This document shows positions 46,811-60,150 of a stretch of 64,000 bases of DNA, one piece after another. A program made the position numbers and the translations under genes. Numbering within the stretch: the stretch's first letter is position 1; each line of letters opens with the position of its first letter. The notes beneath the pieces are model-generated. The model made no database searches. It worked only from the letters and a program-made list of their open reading frames with translations, and had not been told where the DNA came from. The DNA comes from Dugong dugon (lineage: Eukaryota; Chordata; Mammalia; Sirenia; Dugongidae). The stretch lies in assembly GCA_030035585.1 (NCBI GenBank), contig CM057464.1:77174919-77238918 (forward strand). The letters run 5' to 3'.

Positions 46811-47679
46811 AAGTGAACAGTGGGTGTATCTTAAAGATGATTTTAATCCTTTAAAAGTCTTACATGCCAATTGTATACAAATAGTACTAAATGGTTTATG
46901 TCCCCAAAACAGCAGCTCGTTTTCTTATCCTTTGCCAACTTCCAGTTCTCTTTTAGCTTTCCCACCTAATACTTACAGTATCTTTGTACGTTTAAGTAAT
47001 ATAGTTAAATTAATATTGTTTGATTTGTGAGTTTTAGTTATTACCTATTGACTGGCTATTAGGGTTGTTAAGGATTTAGTTCTATTAGAGACTCCTCTCC
47101 ATAATTCTCCTTACACTCACCCTCCTGATATAATTTAATCATGATTTTTTGTTAAATAGTCAAATATTTACATTATTAATAATAATACATAATATATTCT
47201 TGATGGTCCAATTATATTAATACAATTCTGTTTTTATTCTCATATAAACTTTTGTTTCTCCTAAAGTTAAGAATTGCTAATTTATGATTTTCTTGGTTTT
47301 CTATATGTTTAGAACTATTTTTCTCCAATTGTTGCCAATAATTAAGTTAAGCTAGCAATAATATTTCCAAAGATTCTAAAACATCAGATAATCTATCACT
47401 TCTTTTTGTGTTACATGGTGACCTCTCTCCTACAGAACTATATCATTGCACTCTTGTCTAGATGGATGGGTTTCTAGGTCTGATGGCAGAGTGATTTTCC
47501 TGAGACTTCCCTCACCACTCTCTGTGTTGATTGCCTTTTATCAAAGTCCATCTTTTTTTTTTGTTGTTGTTGTTCCCATTTTTTGCTGAAGCATCTCTTC
47601 CAGTTATTTCATAGTAAGAAATGTACTGGAGTTAAATATTTTGATTCTCTCTCTCTCTCTCTAGCTCCCCACCCTCCAG

Positions 47680-48860
47680 CTTTTTTATTTTATTTTTTGG
47701 GTTTAAAATTTCAATTATACAGAAGAATTGAAATAATAGTACAATGAACACTCATCTGTCTTTCACTTAGACTCCCCAATTGTTGACATTTTGTTCCATT
47801 TGCATGATCTCTCTTTATATATACCTTTTTTCTAAACCATTTTTAAGTCAGTTGCAGAAATTATGACATTTCCTCCATAAATACGTCAGCTTGCATTTTC
47901 TGAGTATAAGAACATTCTCCTACATAAATACAATATTATTATTATTCCTTAAATAGCTAAACTAAAAATAATTCCATAATATCATCTACTATAAAGTCCA
48001 TATATGAAACTGCTGAAATTACTCTAAACATATCTTTTATAACTATTTAAAAAAAGAAAACCAAACAAGATTCATGAATTGCATTTGCTCATTACATCTG
48101 ATTAAACCAAAAAACCCAAACCAAACCCGTTGTCATTGAGTTGATTCTGAATCTTAGCAATCCTATATCTGATTAGTCTTTTTAAAAGTAGTATAGTACT
48201 CCAGGCTTTTATTGTTTTCCATAGTATTGAATTTCTTGAAGAGTCCTGACCAGCTGTTTTATAGACTGTCCCACATTCTGAATTTGTCTGGTTATTTTCA
48301 TAACTATATTAAGATTTATATGTTTGAAAGAGTATTACATATGTGATATTGTGTTGAACTTTTACGTGTCTGGGACTTTTTTTTCCTTCTACCCCCATAC
48401 TTGATTGATTGGCTGTCTATAGAAGGTTAGGTTGAAAATGATTTCAATCAGAATTTTGAGAGCTTTAATCCATCCAGTGTTTTGTACCATCACATGCTGG
48501 TGTTGAGACTCCCTGTTACTTGCATGAGACCTAGTTTTGTTTTATGTCATTTTGTATTTTACATTTTTTATCTCTGGTATTCTGAAATTTCACAATGCTG
48601 TATGTACCTGTGTATGTGCGCACATGTGTGCATATGTATACATTTTTTTTTCATGCGTTGCACTGGGTACTCAATGAGTTCTTTCCATCTCTAAGCTTAT
48701 GTTCTTCAATTCTGATAAATGGCTCTCCATTTTTCTTCTCTCTTGTTAGAACTCCTACTAGTGAGATATTAAATCTTCTAGACTGGTACATCAATTTCTC
48801 CTTTTTCTCCTATGTGATATATCTTACTTTTTTAAATTTATTCTTTTTAGTATAAGAATT
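47680..48860 (+). mobile_element. Old L1 (L1M) non-coding/5' region relic
   Basis: 'cacttagactccccaattgt'+'tgacattttgttccatttgc', 'taagtcagttgcagaaatta', 'gaagagtcctgaccagctgt'+'tttatagactgtcccacatt' and 'ctgaaatttcacaatgctgt' form a pattern I associate with old L1M elements. Interrupted by an AfroSINE at 48105-48166. Confidence 0.6.
48096..48175 (-). mobile_element. AfroSINE, 5'-truncated, with 9-bp TSD
   Basis: TSD 'atctgatta' at 48096-48104 and 48167-48175, perfect. Only about 62 bp of the 3' part is present ('accaaacccgttgtcattga'+'gttgattctgaatc'), showing truncation during insertion. Confidence 0.93.
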
Positions 48861-49599
48861 GTATAAGCTCATATTCCAACTATTCTATGAAATACTTAAC
48901 TTCAGTTATATATACACACACATTACCATCTATTACAGTATGTAAAAGAAGTTTCCATGTTCTCAGGTGCAGTGTAAGCATCCTGTTCTCAGCCCAAGAT
49001 CTCAACTTCCTTCTACTACAACAAGTATTAAAATCACAGCTGGAATTTCCCAGAACTTCAGCAGGCAGTTCCGTCCAGCTGTCTATACTGGAGAGCCTCC
49101 TGGGTCAGTAACTACACAATCAACGATATTTGCCACAAACGCCTCTGGATGTGCAAACCTTTTTCAAAATATCCAGGTTCTTGGTCCTCTACCAAGATAA
49201 CGAAATATGGTTTCATTAATCGTCCCTTCTTATTCAGCAATGAAGATCTTTAGCTTCTAACAAAAGGTGAGCAAGTTTTATTTTGTTTTGTTCCATTTTA
49301 TTTTTGTGTTTATGTTGCAATAGCAGGGAGCTAAAAGAACCAAGTGAGTTGGGCATGGGGATAAGTACTTGCCTTCAGGGCTACAAGTTTTCTGAATTCC
49401 CTACATTTACCTCATTTTTACCTGTTGAAATGTTACTGAATCCTCAAGGTCATTTGATATGATAACTATCTTTAGGAACCATTCCCTGCTCCTACCAAGC
49501 ACATGGTCATGCCCTATACTTTGAATTCCAATTGCCTATTACTTTTTCTCACCGATACTTAGAATGTCTAAGCACGTAGTGTATTGATTTTTCCAATAT

Positions 49600-49742
49600 T
49601 TTCTGTCTTTTTAGAACTTATGCTCCTGGAAAGTAAGGACTATATCATACTTAATCACCTTTTTGTTGTTGTTGCTGTTATCTTGTGGTGCTTTGCATAG
49701 TACATTTCATAGAGTAGTTGATCAATAAATATGTATTGAATT
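49600..49742 (+). mobile_element. L2 LINE 3' end
   Basis: 'gaacttatgctcctggaaag'+'taaggac' and 'agagtagttgatcaataaat'+'atgtattgaa'. Contains a short gttgttgttg run. Confidence 0.65.
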
Positions 49743-50929
49743 GTCAAATTAGCACAAAGAGATTCTATTCTCATCCAGTGGAGATATGGACTGACTCAAA
49801 TCAATCACCACTAAAGGAGAAATATTTGAAATATATACTATTACCTCTATATGGAGAATTTATGAAGAATAGCTTTACCATCTAGTCTATGAATGATTAT
49901 TACATTTTACTTCCTCAACTATGCTCTTACTTTTATGAAATCTTACACATAATTCTACAGGATAGAAATCTTCCCAACAATCCACAGTTTCATAAAGCAT
50001 ATAGCATAATGATCCCCAAATAGTTGTACTTACAGTAAAATAGAAAGCAAATATGGATAAGTGTAGATAATTTCTTTTTGTTTTCTAATACTTGCTGTAA
50101 ATATTTACGTGGTTTTCTTAGGATAAGTATAAATACGAATTATCCTGGTGATGTTCTAAGAGAAATCACTAAAATAAACATGTTTCCTGAAAAGCCAGGC
50201 AGTATATGCAAGAAATTCAATTCAGTATAAATATTCCACTAAGAAATTAAAAAATGAAACATAAAAAATTCTATAAATGATCTTTTTTCCTTTTTCACTT
50301 CATTATTTCTGCTGTTTCTTTGAAGAAATCACTATCCTAACATCAGAAATGCCTCAATCTCTTAGTATATTTCTACTAAAACATTAAGACTTTTTAGATG
50401 CTACTTAGGTTAACAGGGTCTCAAAGTAAAATTTGCTTAAGTATAAGAGTTATATTTGATATCCCAGTAAAGGAAAACCTCTTTCTACAATTAATAGTTT
50501 TAACTTTATTTCCTTCTAGATGAAGACAGATGATCTGGTATCTCCTCCAAAAACAAAATCCCCAAGGAGATAGAATGCATTCCTTTCTAGAGAAGGATCA
50601 TGAAAAATATCTCTTCCATAGAGGATTTTTTTCATATTTGTGAAGTTATAAATTCTTTAGTTTTATGTTCTTTGAGTCAAATAAAACAAGTCCATATAGG
50701 ATCCTTGTGAAACACAACCTTAGCTATTTTCTGGGTCTTCACCAAATCCTCTACATTGTGGAGGAGCTAAAATCACAGGCACTTGGCTTCTGCTTGTTTG
50801 CTAGACAAGAGCCCACCTTTGAGGTACTTTCAAACTTGCAGCTCAGTAAATGTTCTCTATGGTCAAGCCTCTGAGCCGGCAAACGTCAACCTGGAAGGCC
50901 TTGATGCAAACGGTTATCAGAAACTTTTT

Positions 50930-51351
50930 GTGTAAGATGCTCTCAGGAAATGTTTAGCCGTAAGCAAGTAATTTTAACAATTGGTTCCTAGAATATCTGT
51001 CTTTTAAGGGTCTTGTGACTCTCTTTTGAGATCCCCTGCTAGCATGTACTTCTGTAATCATCTATAGTAACCAATCCTAATGTCACACATACATACTTTT
51101 AACCAATCACCTAGAAGCCTCTGTTTCAAGATGTCCCGCCCCATCTTCCCTTTTTTTCCTTCCAACAAAGAGAATATTGTATGGTTAGTTCCTGGTTCTG
51201 CCTTTTAACTATGCTCCCACTCTGGCCACTCCTTGGATTTGTTGGTTTCACTTTACTGGATCTGTGTTCCCCCATTCGAATGGTATTTTGCTGTCAATAA
51301 ACCTCATCTTTTAATTTTAGTAAGGTCTGGAGTTCTTCCTCTACTACAATG
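50930..51351 (+). mobile_element. Probable ERV-type LTR
   Basis: Promoter-like sequence with two CCAAT motifs ('gtaaccaatcctaatgtcac', 'ttttaaccaatcacctagaa'). A C/T-rich stretch and 'gctgtcaataaacctcatct' (AATAAA polyadenylation signal) follow, and then a U5-like end 'ggagttcttcctctactaca'. The start at 'tgtaagatgctctcaggaaa' is a guess, and no TSD could be confirmed. No internal viral genes adjoin. Confidence 0.55.
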
Positions 51352-54300
51352 TTTTACTTAAGATACATTATAACGTGTAACCTGACATGAAGGTCTAGGC
51401 AATAATGAAAATTTAAGACAATTTCCTTGTAGTTTCCTATAATTATAGATCACTTTGTACATATGAGTATTGGACAAAACAGTACACAGGATATATTGCT
51501 ATAAACACAAAGTTGTACAAGTCAGCCCTTTACAAATTTACCTTGGAAAATGTATTTCTTTTCCTTAAAATGCCTACTAATTTCTCAAGTTAAGTAGGTC
51601 ATTTGGCTTAAAACATGTCTTGAACTATGATTTCTATATCAATTTTGCTAAAAACAATAGCAATTAATTCATCGGCCTTTATATTGACCACTGAATTACC
51701 TATTATCCAGGAATTACAGATGAAAGAAAAATAAGACACAATTTCTATCTTTGAGAAGTTCTAAGCCAGTAGTGTTCTGGTGTTTAACAATTGCTGCTCC
51801 AAAACAAATTTGTATGCTGATGTGTGTGTGTACGTGTGTACACACATAGAAGGTCATTATAAATTTTACTGACATAAAGTATTTATAGCATGCAACTTGC
51901 AAATAATAAAATTTATAGATGATAATTTACAAATAAAATGTAGAATTTATTATAAATCCTATGCCCTTATAACTTCAGTGTGACTTGCTAGTTTTTGCCA
52001 AATCCACTACTGTTTTTTATACTTCTATCATTATAATAATATCACCATAATAATATCACAGTAAATCACATTACAGATACTCAATTACTATCTGATTCTA
52101 CAAAGAAGATGCTCATGTTACTGATGACCATATATAGCTCTGACATGATGTCATTTGAAATTTACAGTGACAAATAAAGTGAAAGTGAACCATCAAATAT
52201 GTATGTCACAACTTTATCTGTTTTCAGTGATGTGAGAAACTTTGTTCTAAACTGGACAAGATTTTTCACATACAGGAGGAGTACTGTGTTCTATTCACAA
52301 ATGTAAAGGCTATAGGCATAACACACTTTTAAGTTAAATCTGCATTACTGATATTTCTACATACTTTTCTTAAGTCTAAATAACCAACAAAACAATAAAT
52401 TAAGCTCTGGATTATAGTATTTGACAATTTTTGTGGTGTAAATACTCTCTCCAAGGACAATTTCAAGCTATGAGCATGATGTTAATGAAAGTAGTTTGGG
52501 AGGAGAAGAGCAGAAGCATACCATTATATATTGTTTCCACCATACAGATACAGCAGACATAAATTACCTAAAGAGTATGTATTGTAATAAAAGAATTAGA
52601 TAATGATGAGTTTTTCATGTTTTCTATTTTTGTCTTTAATTCATTTATTTTTAAGTTTATATAATTTTATTTTTAACAGTGGCTGTGAACAACCAACTTA
52701 CAAAACTCCTCAAAATTATACAATGGGCTTTCATGAGCCAGCAAGAGTCAACTTTAACACACAAATGGCTGAACAATCCTAATACCAATGGAAAGTGCTT
52801 CAACATAATTCCAAAGAGGATTAAGTGTTCTCCTGGCAGGCAGTTACAATGGCAGCAGATCACCTAGATACCACTGAGGGTTAGTTTTAGGCAACTGGAT
52901 TTAGGGAATTGAACTTAGAAAATCTGAGCTAGAGGTATATATAGCTCTGATGAAATAATAAACATTGTGCAAAGATTCTACTGAGAACAGAAGCTTAGTC
53001 TACAGTATGCTCTACAGGAACACAGTGTTACAAGTCACACTGCCCCATTTTAATTGGTCTTTATCTTACTAGGATATGACCACATAAGCATCAGCTATAA
53101 TAAATATAATCATGTTTTCTGAAGGAAGATCAGACTGCATAAAGAAAATCAGTCTTGAATTTATCCAAAAGATTTCATTTCTTGAAAATATCTTTTGCCA
53201 TGAAATCACTATGCCAATGTTTTTTTCCCTAACATGACCTATGAGAATTTCTGGCTATCCTCGTGTGTACATTATTACCCCACAGGCATAAAATCCAAAA
53301 ATTCTGACAAATATGAAAACATAAACAGAATATATATTAAACTTCTTGTATTTGTATGTTAGAGTTTTTCAAATCAGCACCAATTTACTGAGGTAATGGT
53401 TTTGAAGAGTTCTAGTAACTCAGAAAAGGTATTCATCACACAAAATATTTTAGAAACTACCTCTTACCACATACTTTGGAAAATGAATATATTTCCAAAA
53501 TATTATTTTATGTTACTGACAGTTTGGTTAATAGTTTGCTGAATTGAATTTACCTATTTAAAAAGTTAAGTAAATCATAGGAAATAGCCATTTTTGTATG
53601 TCAAAATGGTCAAATGTGGGCAATATCGTATGGTTCAAACTAAAGTTAATATTAGAAACTATAGAACAGACAAATTTTTGTCAATTAAACAGAGGTCAAA
53701 ATGTCCTGTGATGCTACTAAGTTATTGAGACTTCCAGAAAAATCGTTTGAGAATTTAAATGATATGAAATGTCATCTTGACTTTGTTATATACCCACACT
53801 TACTTCAAAGATGTTTAAATTTAACAGGCCTTGGTGACAGATTTACTATTTGGTCATTATCCTCATTTTGGATTTTATTTTCTGTAAAAGGTCAGTGGAT
53901 AGTAGAAGAAAATATGTAGATAAAAGGAAATAATGTGGATTTTCCTAATATGATTCAGAGAAAATGAAAATAAAGCCAAGCATGTAATAATAATCAAGAA
54001 CCATAAAACATTCCAGAATAAAGTAATTTAATTACGAGGGTCAAGATCATAAATTTGTCACCAAACACTAAAATGCTAGGCACAGAACCAATTTGCAAAT
54101 GCTGCCCTTTAGTGTTATTGAATATAATTAACGGGTCAGATAGGAACTTGACATTTAAGTTACTTTATGAAGTGTGGTTAATTATTAAACATATGTTCCC
54201 TTTCTTAGTGATTGAAACCATAAAATGCATAGAATATCCCCTTCATATACTAACTCTTGCTACTACAAAAACACTTCATGGTAATAACTCAAATTATAAT

Positions 54301-55179
54301 ACATATCATGAAATATTATTAAAACAAAAACTAAACATGCAATGCCAATATTTTAAAAGTCACTATTCCCTTAGGATGTAAATTATCAATGCATATGGCA
54401 AGTGTCTGCTTGGCCATGGGTATTTATACTTCCTTATGTTAAAAGTTCTATTTATATATGAATATGTCCCTACATTTTTTATCATACATTCTCTCCTTGA
54501 TATAGTATAGATGAGTTGCTTATAAAATATAATGTTAACAGTATCTTCTAGCTCTTTATCCCAAGTGAAAGAATGGCTGTCTATTATGGATTGCTGGCTG
54601 GCTTGGGATAGCATGGCAATGGGTACCTGCCAGTTTGTAGCTATTGCTACTGATGCAGGAGGTAAGCTCACTGGCTGTGGAGAGTCATTATGTGTTCAAA
54701 ACCATCCTACAACATAAGTGTCCACAGAGTCAGTAGGAAGTCACTATACATTACAGTTTAATTTTGCTATGAGGAAACACTTGAATTTTCAGAGTTTTCT
54801 ATGAAATCAATGAATTGGTCTTAATAAGACAATATCCTATAATACCTCTGTATCTGATGTATATTGCAGTTATTAAACAATTTCATCATGTATGTGTACA
54901 CTCCATTTGAAAGCTAGAAATTCTGAGATCTAACTGATATGGAAATTAAATGTTTCAAGAACCCACAAGGCCATCTCTGATAGCCATGTATATGCAACCT
55001 AGTATTCTAAACTACAAAATTAATCTCTGGGGAGGCTAATTTAACTTTTAAATTAATCCAACAAAGTTGAATAACAAACCTTCACAGGGGCATGTGGAAA
55101 TTATACATATTTAAATATGAAATTAATATATTACATTCAACTGAAGGACATTAAGATTCATATACAACAAGCATTTACT

Positions 55180-55400
55180 GGGAAACCACTAAGTTCCAGG
55201 CAGTATGGGATGTGCTTATACACACAGTATTTCATTAAAAACCTACACTGACCCTATAAAGTATGTTTTGTATCACTATAACCATTTTACAGATTAGGAA
55301 ACTGGGTTCAGTAATCTTCAAGAGGCAACAGATGCCCAGCAAATTGCTTGGCTGGAACTCCAAACCAGTTCTCTGACACTGTTTAATGTTTAATCCCTCT
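55180..55400 (-). mobile_element. MIR SINE, minus strand
   Basis: 'cactataaccattttacaga'+'ttaggaaactgggttcagta' and 'gctggaactccaaaccagtt' follow MIR in reverse orientation. Confidence 0.75.
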
Positions 55401-56087
55401 TTCCTTAGTTATTTTACTAGAGGCCTAACATCATTAGTAGCAGAATATAATTCTCATGACTGTTTTTAAATGTTTTGAGTTATGTAAGTTTTTAGTATAA
55501 AAATACAGTTAGAGGTTTTTGCTGTTACACCACTCTCTTGGGGAAATATCTAAAAAAAATTGGAGGCAATAATTATTTATTACTTATTTTGAAAAGTAGT
55601 GTATTTTCTTTACTGGAGATGGTTAAAATAATAAAATGTTTGTTAAAAATTATACAGATTATTTTCTAGAAATGTTAAACATACTATTTTTAATTCGCCC
55701 AGTTAAAACAAAAACATGAGAAATAAGGGACTTGAAGTCTGAAAAATGAAATAATAAACTTGATTCTTCCATTCATAAATTATATTTTCTCAGCTTTCCA
55801 TAGGGAGGTTAAACTGGTTACTCTCCAAGTTCCCTTCGAGTTGTAAAACACTATTAGTTTAAGACACTGAATAAATATGCACATTAAACAGAACTGGACC
55901 AGGAGGCTTCACTAAAAGTTGAATGCCCATACAGAATGATATTGTAGTTATGGTGAGGAAAATTTCTTCTACTGACCACTGTCTGGAAGAATTTGGTGGA
56001 AACTGGATCCCAGAAACAGTTTGAATAGTGGAAATGAGGCTTTGTAAATGGCAGAAGAAAGATGAGTTCTAAAATCATGACATCTAA

Positions 56088-56270
56088 AATATATTTAGCT
56101 CTTATTACATGCCAGACATAGAAATGTATTTTTTTGTACGTTTTTAAGTTCTCTTATTCTCAAATCATTGAATTATACAGATGAGGAAACTAGGACACAG
56201 GATGGTTAAGTAACTTGTCCGAGATGATCTCATTAGCAAACAGTGGAGATAAAGTTTAAAAGCAAGCAAA
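56088..56270 (-). mobile_element. MIR SINE, minus strand
   Basis: 'tcttattacatgccagacat', 'acagatgaggaaactaggac'+'acaggatggttaagtaactt' and 'gtccgagatgatctcattag'. Confidence 0.82.
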
Positions 56271-56789
56271 CTCCAGACTGGACTACTCTGTAAAGCTGGA
56301 GAGAAACTTCAGAGATTGTTTGCTATTTATATGCAAAAAGACAGCTATTACACCTTCTCAGGAGCAGCAGAGAAGATATTTAGGGGAGATAGGAAGTAAT
56401 ACAAAAGGGTTAGATAGTTTGATGATTTTGTCAGGTCAATACCTGCAGGCACTAATTCTGGAAAAGAGTAACTCTATAAACAAATAAAGGAAGAGAGCCC
56501 CTAATGCTGTCAGTGTCCCATCAGTGTCCATAAATTGATACATGTGTACAAGTTTATAAACAGGGAGGTTAAACCCATATTTGTGATAAATTAAGGATGA
56601 GATGATGAAAAGGTGAAAATATTCTGATGACTTACAATAATAGAAATCATTTAAGAAATGTAGGCTATGATTTTGTTATGTCTGTGTAGTAGATTTGACA
56701 ATATATAGTTTTGTGAGAATATAAATGTCAAGAACTGTGCAGGGTCTGGGATTATAACTTACTCATAAGTGAACAAGCTAGCCTGTTAC

Positions 56790-57129
56790 TGTTTCACAGA
56801 CACTGGCAGAAGACACAAGACTGCTGGATCAGAGACAAAGGACTTTATTGTTCACTGCAAAGCAGTAGCCAGAACTTCATATTGGTTTGCGTAGGTTCCC
56901 CTTGTGCCTCACAACCCACAGAGGTAGTGCAGGGGGTTTAGGTAGATAACTATACACTCAGCAAGCTGTATTACAGCGGGTGAATATTGAGCACAGGGAA
57001 TCTTTATAGTAAGTGGAACCAAACCTGCTCTACGTCTAGAGGAGATATTAACATTTCTGGCTGCAATGACAGTTTTGAGAAATAGTGCCCTTAAAGAGTG
57101 GTCAGGGCCTTGTATTCTTGGCATACACA
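56790..57129 (-). mobile_element. Probable ERV-type solo LTR, sense to KHDRBS2
   Basis: Read on the minus strand it starts 'tgtgtatgccaagaatacaa'. It has a TATA-like 'actataaagattccc', then 'gcagtgaacaataaagtcct' (AATAAA polyadenylation signal), and ends 'cactgttt'-adjacent 'gtgtctgtgaaaca'. TG...CA ends and U3-R-U5 order fit a 340-bp LTR. No perfect TSD was found and no viral gene is attached. It is oriented the same way as KHDRBS2. Confidence 0.65.
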
Positions 57130-57527
57130 GAAAGAAAGTTCAGGGATTCTTCGTGTTTATGGCCTAAAAATAAATGGGCAAAACACATAAAATCTTGAAG
57201 TCCTTCAAAGCTGATTTACAGTACTGAGGAAGAAAGGGTAGATAATTTTATTGTTTATTTATATAAACAAATGTTATATAATTTTATATGATTTATAATT
57301 TTATAAATTTGCTATAATTTCTTTATTTATTAACATCTGGTGGCTAGAGTCAGCAGATGGTAATATGTGCCTTTAATTTTATCTTTTCAGTAAAATTTAA
57401 TGTGCTTTTTCCTTTTTACTATGCATTCCTTTTGTCTCTTAGACTTCTATAATGTTTAGCCCAAAGGGAGTGTCAGTCAGTAACTCTTTTCTATTAGTAG
57501 CAATAAACATTGCCAATTGTGATATCC

Positions 57528-57719
57528 TATAATATAGATGGAGCCCTAGTGGCCCAATGGTTGAGAGCTTGACTGCTAATCATAAAGATCAGCAGTTCAA
57601 ATGCACTAGCTATTCCTTGGAAACCCTACGGGGCAGTTTTAATTTGCACTATAGGGCTGCTATGAGTTGGTATCGACTTGATGGCAACGGGTTTGGTATT
57701 TTTTTGGTTTATAATACAG
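57528..57719 (+). mobile_element. AfroSINE with 10-bp TSD
   Basis: TSD 'tataatatag' (57528-57537) and 'tataatacag' (57710-57719). Short form from 'tggagccctagtggcccaat' to 'gatggcaacgggtttggtat' plus a T-rich tail. Confidence 0.94.
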
Positions 57720-59271
57720 GTATGTATTTTCACTGAGGTTTCCCAGTTCCTGCAGAATTTTAACGTTTTCTATCCATAAGAGTTTCAAATTTGTTTCCCT
57801 TTATGAGAAGAATGATGAAAATTTAATTCCAAACTTTTACACATTTTAAAGCTCATCTAACTGTATTTGGTGATCAACACTACTTAATGTGATTTAGGTT
57901 TCCAAGCATGTGATTCTCAATCATGTATGCCAGTATTATTCTTCATTAAAAAAAAAAAAAGCTATATGGTAAACAAAAGTATGACATAAGCTCTAGGTAA
58001 ATAAAAATAATAAAATTTGGTGCTTGGTTGGAGCATAGGGAAGCAGTGGCTATTTACAGAATGTTCCTAGGCTATCACTAAAATGAGATATTCTGGAACG
58101 TCTTAGTTGTTTTTTCCTTCTTTTCCCCTACCTACTATGTCAAGAAAGATTGCAAACTTCTGTTTTTTGAAAAGATTCAGTTATCAGCAAGGCTCTCTCC
58201 ACTCTTATTTTTATTAAGGCCTTTTAACACTTTAGAAGTCAGACAGTAATACATGTTGAATCCAGTTAATGGAAAGAACAATGACTAATGAAACTGGAAG
58301 TTTAGAGTAATGTACTAATGAGGGCTAGTTTGCTAATGAATCCATTTTAAATGTATTGACGCTTTATATACTTCACTTTGTAGGCATCATTACTGCTTCA
58401 GAATAAGGCCCAAAGCAAATGCTTTAAAGTCAGTGGCATGAGCCTCTAAAGCCTTCTAACTCACTCAACAGAAAAAAGATGGATAAAATCGGTGATGCTT
58501 TTATGATGAAGAACAGGATCAAATTTTACACGACAGCTCTTGTTTTTCACTTGTAAGACAAGGCTATTGCCATATTTCTAATCATAGGAATCCAATGGAC
58601 TGGCCACAAGACGAGGATTTTTTTTTTTCACCTCCAATAATCTATATTGTGCCGTGAGCTTGCCACTTTGTTTTACATTTCTGTTTTAGGTTATAAGGAA
58701 CCAAATTTTACATTTTTACAAATTGTACATGGCAGGGGATGAGTTAAAAAAAAAAATCAGCAGCCCATAATGACTCTTGCCACCCCTCTTGGCGATATTC
58801 TGGTTGTTAAAGTAGAAATTTTATAACTTGTACAACAAGAGAATGATGGCATGATGCATCTATTGCATATTTTCTTTATTTCATCTCCAAAAGGTTTGTG
58901 TGCTGATCTTTAATACAATTTTTAATTAGAAAACAATTTAAAAAATATCATTTACATTCATAAATAATTTTGATATTTTGCTTCACACAACTGATATTTC
59001 CTAATATATTATACATGAAAACAAATATACTACCAAAATGAAATAACTAACTTCACATATGCCAGTTAAGTAATCTTCAATTTTTATGGTGATTTTTATC
59101 CCCTGCTATATGTTACCAAGTATACCAAAAATCCTCAATTTCTAACCTTTTCCTATTTTCTTGTGAGGTTGTTTTCTGCTTCATTAGTGCTAATTTTCAT
59201 GGAGAAAATGTAAATATTCAAGTTAATTCAAGTTTATATGCTTTATAATAACTACCAGATAGAAGTTTTTT

Positions 59272-59452
59272 AGGTCCTGGGTGTCGTAATTGGTTTGTGC
59301 TTGACTACTAAAAGTTGGCAGTTCAGATCCAATAAGTGGCTCTGCAGAAGAAAGGTCTAGCAATAGGTTTCCGTAAAGATTACAGCCAAGAAAACCCTAT
59401 GGAGCACTGTTCTACTCTGCAGCACATGGCGTCACCATGAGTCAGAACCAAC
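59272..59452 (+). mobile_element. AfroSINE, long form, diverged
   Basis: 'ggtcctgggtgtcgtaattg', 'ggcagttcagatccaataag', 'gtaaagattacagccaagaa'+'aaccctatggagcactgttc' and 'gcgtcaccatgagtcagaac'. Confidence 0.88.
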
Positions 59453-59743
59453 TCTTTTTTTGTTTTGTTTGTTTTTATAAGCTGTTTGGGCTAAAAATAT
59501 GTTTACCATATAGAAAGCCAAATTGCCATCAAAAGAGTTCAGATTTCTACATTATTCTATTTGTTTTCTGTGCAATGATTCATTTCTTTCCAAATTTAAC
59601 ATTGGTTTACAATGTTAAGACTCACATAACATTTCATACGGGGAGACTTCATATTTACTAGTGCAGTGCTGTCCAGTAGAGTTTCTGTGATGATGGAAAT
59701 TTTCAATGCTCTGCACTGTCCGATACGATAGCCACTAGTTACT

Positions 59744-59932
59744 ACAGTTAAGTTATATGCTGTTAAGCAAAAGGTTGGCAGTGCGAACCTACACGGCAGC
59801 TCTGAAGGAGAAAGACCTGGCAATCTCTCCTGTAAAGATATTACAGCCTAGAAAACCCTGTGAGGTAGTTCTACTCTGTCAGATGAGATCCCTATGAGTT
59901 GAAATTGACTGGATGGCACCTAACAACAAGGC
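59744..59932 (+). mobile_element. AfroSINE, long form
   Basis: 'gctgttaagcaaaaggttgg', 'gagaaagacctggcaatctc', 'attacagcctagaaaaccct' and 'gactggatggcacctaacaa'+'caa'. The 5' end is eroded. Confidence 0.88.
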
Positions 59933-59951
59933 ACCTGCACCCTCTCTCTAA

Positions 59952-60150
59952 GGAGTCCTGGTGGCACAATTAAGCCCCTGGCTGCTACCTGAAAAGTTGG
60001 CAGATCAAAACTAACCAGTGGGCCTGTGGGAGAAAGACCTGGCAATCTGCTTTTGTAAAGATTATAGCCAAGAAAACCCTATGGGGCATTTGTACTCTGT
60101 CACATGGAGTCACTATGACTCAGAATTGACTCGATGGCATCCAACAACAA
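59952..60150 (+). mobile_element. AfroSINE, long form
   Basis: 'gagtcctggtggcacaatta', 'gtgggagaaagacctggcaa'+'tctgc', 'gtaaagattatagccaagaa' and 'actcgatggcatccaacaac'. The flank 'tagttac' at 60151-60157 repeats 59736-59742 left of the pair. Confidence 0.92.

Noticed and set aside
48967-49200. 77-codon frame with protein-like composition (Ser/Thr/Pro-rich), possibly a processed pseudogene
   Set aside because: I cannot match it to any protein, and neither a poly-A tail nor TSD is visible; left unassigned.
25729-57129. Retroviral gag, pol or env genes next to the ERV-type LTRs
   Set aside because: Nothing recognisable as retroviral coding sequence adjoins any LTR; all appear to be solo LTRs.
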